Source: Triatoma infestans (taxonomy: Eukaryota; Arthropoda; Insecta; Hemiptera; Reduviidae). Taken from it: a stretch of 64,000 nucleotides of DNA. Positions 55,663 to 64,000 of this stretch are shown in pieces (positions within the stretch are counted from its first letter, which is position 1; each line of letters opens with the position of its first letter). The stretch is from contig JAAEAF010003139.1 of assembly GCA_011037195.1 (NCBI GenBank), positions 1 through 64,000 of the forward strand, read 5' to 3'. The position numbers were made by a program, and so were the translations under genes. Below the pieces are notes generated by a model. It was not told the origin of the DNA, made no database searches, and saw only the letters and a list, made by a program, of their open reading frames with translations.

Positions 55663-56430
55663 AAAAAAAAAAAAAATAAGTTAATGAAAGAAAACCTTCT
55701 AAAAAGAATTCCTCACGGGAATACATTGTCAGTTTGATCTTCTGGTTTGGGCTATTAATAGTTTCCTTTTGCAGCAAAATTGTAAGAATAGAGATTGTAT
55801 CCAACTGTACACTAAAAGGAAACAGCAATTTTCATTTATCAAACCAGTCTCTAAACGGCTATTTAAAGGAAAATATAGATGCGATCTGAAAATTGTTTGT
55901 CACACATTTCAATGGAGGTGTATGATTTCATGGCTTTTATCTGTTCACTTATGATTTTTCCTCACTGGCTGCTTTTCCCTATCATACAATAATAGAATTT
56001 TCTGGTACTTATAAATCCATTTACTTTTTAAATAAATACTGGAAAAATAAAAAATAAATTCTTTTTAGTTATAAAGTTATGTAATCTCTTCTTCTTTTTT
56101 TTGTCTGAGTTCAGCCATGTATACATACTGCCTCAGGTTCAGCCTCAGGTATTCATGCTGTAAAAGCAGTGATTACAGAAAGGAAAACTCCGGACATCTT
56201 TTGGTTATTAATAAAATATTATTTTTTATAAATGATTTTTGCATTTATTTAATAAATAGACATCTATCTAACATCTCTACCTGACAACATGATGTCCGAA
56301 AACAAAATTCAAATAAAAAGAGCCTATCAAAAAAAAAATCATAATTTTTTTAATCATAAAGACTTTTTCATTTTGTATTTATTACAATTCAAATTACAAA
56401 TTTGATTCATTTTGATTATATGGGCAGAAA
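55663..56430. other. AT-rich intergenic stretch
   Basis: Poly-A at 55660-55676. Nothing recognised. Confidence 0.5.
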
Positions 56431-56600
56431 GAGAGCAATCGGAAGACCATGAGATGGGAGGTTGCTCGTGGATGCCGCCATGAGCTGCATTGCTGGATGC
56501 GAGGAACTGGAAGAGAACTACCCAAGAAAGGGATGTTTTGCAGAGATTTATTGCGGTTGTCGAGTTGTTGAATTTTGGAATGCTAAAGAAATTTTTAGTT
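56430..56600 (+). pseudogene. LINE C-terminal relic (weak)
   Basis: Frame reads GRKRAIGRP and, after a stop, DAAMSCIAGCEELEENYPRK, resembling the 'GRP..RW.D...DR..WR' ending of many LINE ORFs. About 55 codons; low certainty. Confidence 0.35.
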
Positions 56601-57187
56601 GCCCTTCATCTTCTGTTTCCTGGCTCTATTCTTTCCTCATCATTACAGTTCTTATCCTTCTTATTCACAAGCTTCTTAGATCTAACTCAAACTAACCATC
56701 CACCTAAGGTCTCGGTCTTCCACTACTTCTAGCCCCACCAAGGAGTAAACCAATCCACATTTTCTAGAGCATCCTTGGATCCTCCCTTCTGTAGTGGAAG
56801 AACCAAATGCAAAAGTGAAATAATTTTGGAAAATAAAATAGTGAATTTCAACTACTTCAAATAGTGTATTTTAGTGCAGGGAAAAGAGTCAGGTACTATT
56901 AAATTAAGGTCAGTGCTACTGAAGAAACAAAGGGACAAGAATCCGTTAAGGTAAGACAATGCCACTTGGCCAACTGTTTTGTAGGAGAAAATACCCCGCC
57001 AGAGCAGAGCATTCTTAAAACAGTCTAAATTCTGCTTTAAAACGAGACAGCCTGAATTAGACATTCTACCAGTATTATTCACAGAGAGAACATCACTGCC
57101 AGTTTAAGTGTTAACATTTGAGTTTCAATGAAACAGTATGTATACATGGCTAATTATTTGATTCTGTGCATTTATAAGTTAATTCAA

Positions 57188-58079
57188 TTTCCTCCAAATC
57201 TAATAACGTCCGAATATGAAAACCCACCCTGGATACTCCGGACAATGCCGTGTGATATGTCACTGCATAATTTCCAAAAAGATACTACACCTTCATTAAT
57301 TTTTCATCAGATGTTTCAAGAAATAGTTAGCAAACACCAAGGATTCCATCACATATACACCGATGCTTCAAAAAAAGAAGATGGAGTCGGGCTAGGGATA
57401 GTTTTTAATAATGATGCTCATAGTTACAGACTCCCAAAAAACCGCAAATATTCTAACAGGAGAACTCACAGCAATACAAAAGGCCCTCAATCTAATCAAA
57501 ACATCCGACCAATCAAAATTTCTAATTTTCTCCGATTCCATAAATTCCTTGATAGCACAGCAAGACAAATACTCAACAAACAACTTGATCCAGCAAATAC
57601 AAATTCTTCAACACTATCTTCAAGAAACCAGAAAAGTTACAAAATTAATGTGGATACCATCCCACATAGGAATAAAAGGAAACGAGATGGCGGACCAACT
57701 AGCCAAAGCAAGTATTAACAACGTCGAAGCTCCTCTGATTGACTGCAACTTACATACTGACATACTTCACAATCTTAGCAAACAATGGCAGACTGTATGG
57801 AACAATAACTGGGACAAGGCAACAGACAACAAACTACGACAAATCAAACCTACTAACAAACCCGAGCTGACCCAATTAGCGACACTTTCAAGGCGAGACT
57901 CGACAGTACTGACAAGATTGAGGATAGGACATACACGACTGACACACACTTATCTCTTATTGGGACTAGACCGCCCGACTTGTACAGACTGTGACCAACC
58001 TAAGACAGTAAAACACCTCTTGGAAAAATGCCCAAATTATTCAGTACCCAGGAAAAAGCACATTAACTTCATATTATAA
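57188..58079 (+). pseudogene. Jockey-type ORF2, RNase H and Cys/His tail
   Basis: Frame 1 (to about 57415) includes HHIYTDASKKEDGVGLGIV (first RNase H Asp). A one-base shift near 57410 moves to the second frame with ELTAIQKAL (Glu), FSDSINSLIA (Asp) and WIPSHIGIKGNEMADQLAKA (last Asp), so all four RNase H acids are present across the shift. It ends with CTDCDQPKTVKHLLEKCPNY, the CCHC finger. One frameshift only, so fairly young. RT is missing through 5' truncation. Confidence 0.88.
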
Positions 58080-58203
58080 TCAATGCTATGTAATTTATAA
58101 TGGTAATGAATTTAACATATTACTTTAGAGAATGTAATGTCGTCGTCGCTAATAACTGCTGCAGTTGAAGCGACGCTAAATAAAAAACAAATAAAAAAAA
58201 AGA
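57188..58203 (+). mobile_element. Jockey-type LINE, 3' end
   Basis: 1016 bp, 5'-truncated, A-rich tail (58181-58203) and a perfect 12-bp duplication AAGTTAATTCAA (57176-57187 and 58204-58215). Carries the RNase H domain and C-terminal finger of ORF2. Confidence 0.9.
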
Positions 58204-58569
58204 AAGTTAATTCAAGATTCACAATTAATAATTACCTTGTAAATTTACTAATTTAATATATAGTTTAATTTTTTATTTAAAAGTGGCTCTTATTCTCTAT
58301 ATCTAATACTTCTATCTCTATCTTAAAACATACATACACCCAAGCCCTTTACAAAACCGCTCACGCCACAAGCTACTAAAACTACACATGACACCAATAA
58401 CATTTCACTTCTATTTAATGATCCTACATCAGCCGCAATCTTGAAAGAGTCACTTCACATACTACAAGCTCAGCACTATTAGGACAAGTAAGAGATTAAC
58501 TCGCAACATCAACGCTACACCATTCATCACGCAGCGAACCAACTATATTCACTGTTCGCGCATTCATTA

Positions 58570-58800
58570 CACTACTTATAAAGAAAACTGTTCTGTAAGT
58601 TAGTACTTACACTCAACCAATTTTCTTCATACAAGGAATTTTGACACTTTAAATTGTTATTAATATTACATAGATGATAGAATCGTATAGCACACCAAAA
58701 TGGCACTTTAAAGAAAAACTAAGCGCCACCACTTGCCCCAGATATTCCTAAAATGAATTTTAACAGAAAAGGATTTGAAATATTCTGATGTATCTCTTAG
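58570..58800 (-). repeat. Family H module fragment
   Basis: 'tacatagatgatagaatcgt', 'atggcactttaaagaaaaac' and 'aaaatgaattttaacagaaa' match the minus-strand module sequence at moderate identity. No ends. Confidence 0.6.
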
Positions 58801-58868
58801 TTGGCTGATCGTCCGGGGGGTATCATAAGAAAAACACTAAAAAAAATTTTTTAAAGTGTTTTTTATTA

Positions 58869-58915
58869 ATGGCCCGACGTTTCGACAAACATTGTTTGTC
58901 TTCTTCAGGGGCTAT
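58869..58915 (-). ncRNA. Hammerhead-ribozyme-like motif, well preserved
   Basis: On the minus strand: stem I strand TAGCCC, core CTGAAGA (position 7 may be any base), one extra A, stem II GACAAAC-AAT-GTTTGTC (seven perfect pairs), GAAA, two-pair stem III AC/GT without a loop, cleavage triplet GTC, then GGGC completing stem I (four pairs, one mismatch, two more pairs). Predicted cleavage between 58876 and 58875. Every core base is present. As with the motif at 17852, one extra base precedes stem II and stem III is too short for a monomer, which suggests dimer-dependent cleavage as proposed for Penelope-type hammerheads. No protein-coding part of such an element is nearby. Confidence 0.6.
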
Positions 58916-58924
58916 CTTAAAATC

Positions 58925-59540
58925 GGAAAATTTGTATGCTCTATTAATTACTACATGTTCAATTATGACATAAACATAGACTACTAATAATTCCCCAGCT
59001 TACCTTTATTGTTGTAGATTGGGGATATGTAACAATCTCTTGCAGTTACATATCCTTCGATGTTTTCTCTTCTTACTCTTCATTACACTGGACACTGGAC
59101 ACAGTTTAAAATATTATAATCGCAAAATTGAAGAACGCATTACTAGTTTTGGGCGGAATTTGGAATATCCGTGAATATTTTTTTTTTAACGCACTAGTTA
59201 AAAAAATCATTTATTTTGATAATAAAGTATACAAAGCACTCCCGTTAGCAAGCACTCCCGTTAGCAAGCACTCCCGCATCACCTGTAAAAAAGAATAATA
59301 ATAATAATTAATTAATAGTTTAATTAATAGAGAAGTAGGATAGATTATTAATAATGACAAAAACCGTTCTATTTGCTAAACCTCAAAATCAGAGGTATAT
59401 CTGTTCAAAATGTAAAAATAAGATGTATTACAGAAAGAGTTGACTGAAAGCTGTTAATTAATTTCGATGTTCAGGAGTTTTACGAAGTTTGTTCCTAAAA
59501 AAAAAAAAAAAATGGGAATATTAATAGAAAATATAAAAAC
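58925..59540. other. Intergenic stretch
   Basis: Holds a short tandem repeat (59235-59276). Nothing else recognised. Confidence 0.5.
59235..59276 (+). repeat. 16-bp tandem repeat, 2.6 copies
   Basis: AGCACTCCCGTTAGCA at 59235 and 59251, then the first 10 bases again at 59267. Confidence 0.9.
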
Positions 59541-59544
59541 CAGG

Positions 59545-59800
59545 TTTTAGAACTAAGAACTCATGTGCCTTGTATATTGTATGATGCTGAAACTTGGTCT
59601 TACATGAAAAAGAAAGGCTTCAGACTATCCAAAGAAGGCTATGTGAGAAAGATGCTCGGAATTTAATAGGAAAGGCAGAATGATACAGCCATAGACAGAA
59701 ACAGAGCCATATGGAGCTAACAGTAGTGAAAGATGTCCTAGGAAGATTGGAAGCCTTGCCAAGTGGATAGCTAAGAGGTGCATGTCTGGACTAACAATAA
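59545..59800 (+). pseudogene. LINE C-terminal relic
   Basis: Frame reads LYDAETWSYMKKKGFRLSKE, resembling the 'LYGSETWTLTKK...RL..' segment just after the RT thumb of RTE-like LINEs, then loses frame. It ends where ordinary AT-rich sequence resumes. Confidence 0.5.
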
Positions 59801-59869
59801 TAATACTTTATTTTCATAAAAAATTACAATGAAGAAAATATTTTACCAAGTATCTATAACTACTTGGTA

Positions 59870-60249
59870 TTTGTTGTGGTGGTTGGTTCCGCAGAGCTGG
59901 AAAGCATCAGAGACATTTTCCGTGGTAGCCTGCTCCATTTTGTGGTCATCGACCGGTTACGGGCATTCGCCCATCTTCAGGATGCGTTTTTTCAGACAGT
60001 TGTGCCAACACCAGACCGTATACATAACTTAGTTTCACACTAACTCCCACACACAGCTAGTAAGCACACCTATAGTATTAGTAACTCTATATATTAGTAT
60101 AGCACACTAATAGAGTTAGTGTGAAACTAAGTTACTCTATACGAGTCTGTGTTGGCACACTGTCTGAAAACGCATCCTGAATGGGCGAACGCCCGAAACC
60201 GGGTCGATGACCACAAAATGAAGCAGGCTACCACGGAAAATGTCTCTGA
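59870..60249 (-). mobile_element. Family FB foldback element, copy 5
   Basis: Perfect 12-bp duplication AACTACTTGGTA (59858-59869 and 60250-60261). Reversed relative to copy 1: the GTTGGTTCCGC end is on the left and the ...GTCTCTGA end on the right. Nearly full-length arms. Left arm motif (minus, 59943-59985): CTGAAGA present, GAAAC changed to GTAAC. Right arm motif (plus, 60172-60213): three bases of CTGATGA lost, GAAACCGG kept. The inner parts also pair ('ttagtttcacactaact' at 60030 with its complement at 60113). Confidence 0.88.
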
Positions 60250-60261
60250 AACTACTTGGTA

Positions 60262-63200
60262 GTTGGGTATTTTAAGCAATATCTAATACGTAGAAAGCCA
60301 TATGTGTTACAAAAAGGAGAAAGATTGGAAATAAACTCGGTTAATTCTGGGAGTTCCTCAAGACTATGTTTTAGGACCACTGCTCATTTTAATTTACTAC
60401 AAATTTCCTATATTAAAATTACCGTTTACTTATTATAATATCTCCTGAACTAGAATTTTTTCAATTCAGAACCAATTTTTCCTAAAGATGTGTTAATGCC
60501 TGATTCGAAAGACTTGTATTGTAATAATAAATATTATAGCTTTCTTTTTAGGAAGTTTAAAAATAATTGGCGATTGTTAAGTGACTTCATTTTGTTCAGA
60601 GCTTCCTTAGAAGTGAAAACAAGTATCCATGTAATTTACTATAAATTATTTCTTCATTTGTAGGCTGAATGTTAAGACTTTATCCTGTTTAATAAATAAT
60701 TTACAAACATTACAAATACAAACACAAAATTCTATTGTTTTTGAGTAATGCAACTCATAACAAGAGTTAGGCACAAAATAAAGTAACATACTTGTTTTCT
60801 GAGTAAATAAAATTATATAAATTGTTTTTAAATACTAAAACTCATAACAAGCGTTTGGTACAAAATAAAATACTTTTTTAAATTATAATAATCTATTCAG
60901 AATGATTCTCTAAATACCATAAACTTACTAAATAATTCTAGTGGAATACAATAAGAATACAAAATAAAAGTAAAAAATAAATACATCATAAAATTATGAA
61001 GCAGTAAAGTAAATATATTCAGTTCCACTTTTTATTTTTACCAGTAAAATATTTAATAAAGCAAACCATCTCATCCTTAAAGAAATTAGTAAAATAATAA
61101 TAGTTACTTTCTAAATAAGGCAGAAATTATAGAGTGAAAAGTACAAGTCTAAATCAAGATATAAGTATGAAACTATAATTAGGAAGTGTAAAATTAACAT
61201 AGCATTAAATAAGATACAGAAATAATTTTGACTGTAAATCTACTGAAATTTTTATATTGAAGAAGGAGATTACTCCATTCAGTAAGAAACTTCTGAGGTC
61301 AGTAGCTCCACAGAATAGTTATATACCAAATTGGCCTGGGCTCAGTTACAAGTACTTTCTCGAATGCATCAGTATGACAGGATAAACCTAGTTTCAAGTT
61401 TTCAACTAAAATGATTACTAATTCAGGTTAGTGGCGGGTATTCAAACCTAAAATGAAAAAGCGAATCGGGCTTTAACAGTTTATACAAAAAAAATACAAG
61501 TGTTAGAAGTGTGTCAATCAAAAATACTTTTAGCTAAATCCGTAGTTGAATTTAAAATAATTTATTAGAATCTATAAGACAAGGTCATGGTTTATGATTG
61601 ACCCATATTTTTTTTTTTTGTTTAATGAGTCATATAAAATTATATTATAGGTTTATTTTAATTATAGTGTCTTCATCTGATACAATATCATCATCAAACG
61701 TTAAAATAAAATTAAGAACAATAGTTTTTCATAATTTCAATATATTCAAACATGAAAGAGAAATTTCTAGGAATTTCATTGAGAAAAATTAAGAACATAT
61801 AAACAGTTTAATTTGTTGTCTAATTAGGAAGATATAATAATAGTATATTAGCTGTGTATATAAAAGAATTAGAACGAGATTAAGTTAATAGGCTTCAGCT
61901 TTACCAGTATTTTTAATCGTCATTTGTCTGGAATTATAGTCATATTATTTTGTTATTATTTATGTTAAGCAACCAGTTAAAGACGAACTGTTCTGGCACT
62001 CTATATATTTACAATGTAAATGCTGACCTTAAATATATATTTGAATTTGAATTTGAACATGAATGAGACATAATATCTGTTATGTTAACACCAAGAATTC
62101 TTCCTCCAATAATATTCTGTCGTTTCCTTAATTAAATTATCCCAAAACATAATAGTAGGGAGAATTTCTTACATTTAGTGAATGTGTTGAGAGCAGCAGT
62201 GTTTATAAGAGATAAAAGTGTTTTTTTTAAATGATTCCTTTTTGTCTTTAAATTCCAAATTCATAAATATGAATAAGTAAAACTTAATTAGTGATCAGGC
62301 AAAATGAACGGAAAAAACTTGTAGGATTGCACAAGTAAAGTAGGTACTCATTAAAATGTTTGAATTTTTAAACTAATATCAAGTTCCATTTTTCCAATGT
62401 TCATGTTTCGAATTTTCTTTAAATTAAAACTTCGTTTCATTCTTAAGACATGTTGATAAAAAAATAAAAAAATCAATCAATCAAATCTGCAATATATAAG
62501 AAACTTCTATTGATTTCTTGGGTAATCTTAAAGTTTAATTATTTTTATTAGTGTTAATTTAAATCTAAAAATTTGTGTTAATCATTTAAACAGAATTGTT
62601 TGTACCTTTTTGCAACTTGTAGGTTAGCTTTCAGAATCTTCTGCTTGTTTGAAGAATTTGAAATAATCACAGAAAAAAAAAACACTAACCATTTCAATAT
62701 AGTAAAGTATTCATTGTGTTTTTTTATATACATGAATCTACTATTAATATAATCTGCCAATAAATTAATTGCATCTACAAATAGGGGATTTCCGAATTGA
62801 AGATCACTAAGAAATTCTTTTAGGAGAAAATTCATGATATATGCATAAATTTAAGAAATTATAAATTGCATGTGAAGTCTTTCTACAAAAAATAAAAATG
62901 AAAATCCAGTAAGTGTTTAAAGAAATAAGACAAATTAGGACTTCATAAAATATTGAATTATCTTCATTGTATTATTGTATGGCAGATATGCGATTTTTTT
63001 TCAATTAATTCTTAGTCATAAATTCTTCGATATTTCTAATTAGTAAACAATTTGCATAGAAACGTTATTTAATAGCATTTTCATGGCCTTATAATTTATA
63101 AATTATGACTCCCATAATTACTATTGTAGTCCTAATGTATCGATCATCGATTGATTTGAAAATTTTTAGTAAATAAAAATACAAAAATAAATCTTTTCAA

Positions 63201-63640
63201 GCAGTTTTATTTGTGTATGAAACATAAGAAAATAGGTATCTATTGGGAAAAAAATCTTTGTCATAATCACGCCATATTGAATTGGTGGTTTCAGTTAACC
63301 TAATTATTCCTTTAATTTATTTGAATACAGTATTCGAAATTTTAAATAAAATCTTATAAAAACATTATATCTTATTATAATAGATTAAAATTCTTGTTTA
63401 TAGAATAGATTAAAATACTATTTTTCTGATGGAATAAAAAATTCTGGCTCATTACTGTTAAATAGTAAATTTTACCTGAATTTCAGAATCCATTTGACCT
63501 TGATTATTTTTTCATTTAGTTAATCAAACAATAAAAAATAAGATTCTAACATATTTTTTAATACTTAATGTTTATTTAATAATCTGCGAAGTGAATTTCA
63601 TTAATAATTATTAATTTACCCAAAGTATAATGAGTTAATT
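60262..63640. other. Long quiet AT-rich stretch
   Basis: No copies of the families seen elsewhere and no frame over 90 codons. The change from dense repeats to none, together with the candidate exon that follows, would fit intronic DNA of a host gene, but nothing here proves it. Confidence 0.5.
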
Positions 63641-63648
63641 TTACTTAC

Positions 63649-63726
63649 GTATAGAATTGGTGTTCACCAGAGCTGATGACGCGACGAAAAGATCGAGGAA
63701 GTGGGTAGGGGCCCTGGCAACGGATC
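63649..63726 (-). other. Candidate internal exon of a host gene (78 bp)
   Basis: A 78-bp block of roughly 55% GC in otherwise very AT-rich sequence. On the minus strand it is preceded by a possible acceptor (T-rich, then ATTAG) and followed at once by GTAAGT, a strong donor. 78 is a multiple of three. Two frames are open throughout: one gives SVARAPTHFLDLFVASSALV followed by five more residues, the other IRCQGPYPLPRSFRRVISSG followed by HQFY-like residues; the third has a stop. I do not recognise either peptide. The alternative is a fragment of an unknown repeat. Confidence 0.3.
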
Positions 63727-64000
63727 CTAATTTTGTGAAAAATAATTATTGAAATGCATATTTTAATATATCTATCTTTTTTTTCATTTTCAATTACCGT
63801 GTAATTAAATTAATAATTCAATAATTTTTTTTATTTTAAATCGTCAAAAATCATTTAATAATATTTTTAAAAAAGTTTTAAATTATTGACAAATAATATA
63901 AAATTATGTCAATAATTTATTAATTTTTGTTAAATTGTTTTTAAAATAAATTAGAATAATAAAATTTTGGATTTTATTAAATTAATACATATTTTTTTCC
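63727..64000. other. AT-rich sequence to window end
   Basis: Nothing recognised. Confidence 0.5.

Larger units (their letters stand above)
56790..58407 (+). mobile_element. Solo LTR, family L, copy b, split by a Jockey fragment
   Basis: Begins TGTAGTGGAAG and ends ACATTTCA like the copy at 37975-38525. Flanked by CTTC (56786-56789 and 58408-58411). The Jockey-type insertion at 57188-58203 divides it. Confidence 0.85.

Noticed and set aside
63669..63695. CTGATGA followed by GACGAAAAG on the plus strand as a hammerhead
   Set aside because: No stem II of useful length between the two boxes, no UH cleavage site and no stem I pairing; the same bases lie in the candidate exon.
1..64000. CRISPR array or other prokaryotic defence system
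   Set aside because: No regularly spaced direct repeats with unique spacers; all repeats are dispersed eukaryotic transposons or simple tandem arrays.

Overview
The window looks like intergenic DNA from a large, AT-rich, transposon-filled arthropod genome, most likely an insect. I infer this from the BEL/Pao retrotransposon, Jockey-, R1- and RTE-like LINEs, two hAT elements, a mariner remnant, tRNA-derived SINEs, and the absence of any ordinary host gene in the first 63 kb. I cannot name the species. No CRISPR array, rRNA gene or convincing functional tRNA gene is visible.

The most abundant component is one short-element family, here called family H, with about 18 complete or partial copies on both strands. 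Its copies share a 15-bp sequence near the 5' end that recurs inverted near the 3' end, a (GT)n tract about 130 bp in, one or two copies of a ~310-bp internal module, and a 3' hairpin. This is the architecture of Helentron-associated (DINE-1/HINE-like) elements, though I cannot confirm the class. Other elements sit inside family H copies: a tRNA-SINE (9861-10118) and an RTE-like LINE (53784-55367).

The most unusual signal is a set of hammerhead-ribozyme-like motifs, many of them in inverted pairs. Family FB (1438, 17815, 40712, 47165, 59870) consists of small foldback elements, three of them with target duplications of 12-16 bp. Their arms carry the motif (CTGANGA, a short GC stem, GAAAC, GGTC, and a closing stem I) in opposite orientations. 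One copy has an intact core (17852-17893). An unrelated copy with a perfect 7-bp stem II lies at 58869-58915, and degenerate versions occur at 22045-23950, 24101 and 49095. Such ribozymes are known from Penelope-like retroelements. The paired, inverted, short form with fixed ends is what deserves attention.

Layout: 1-5.7 kb, family H, FB and a ~2.7-kb composite palindrome; 6.1-7.3 kb, hAT element 1; 8.4-10.6 kb, family H with nested SINE; 11.7-13.2 kb, hAT element 2; 13.6-14.1 kb, TA-flanked MITE; 16-18.5 kb, family H, LINE tail, FB; 18.5-22 kb, AT-rich with little else; 22-24 kb, foldback with a LINE inside it and a second insertion inside that LINE; 25.6-27 kb, family H; 27.2-29 kb, LINE split by a solo LTR; 29.5-36.4 kb, decayed LTR element split by a complete BEL/Pao element with identical LTRs and a 1766-codon open polyprotein; 38-42.7 kb, solo LTR, RT relic, and a three-level nest containing an R1-like LINE; 43.6-44.1 kb, tandem repeat and mariner relic; 46-49.7 kb, family H; 50-55.7 kb, Jockey fragments and an RTE-like LINE; 56.8-58.4 kb, solo LTR split by a Jockey fragment; 58.6-60.3 kb, ribozyme-like motif and FB; 60.3-64 kb, quiet AT-rich DNA with one 78-bp GC-rich candidate host exon.

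The only element that still looks coding-competent is the BEL/Pao retrotransposon. Everything else with coding similarity is truncated, frameshifted or carries stops. Target-site duplications let much of the order of insertion be read directly.
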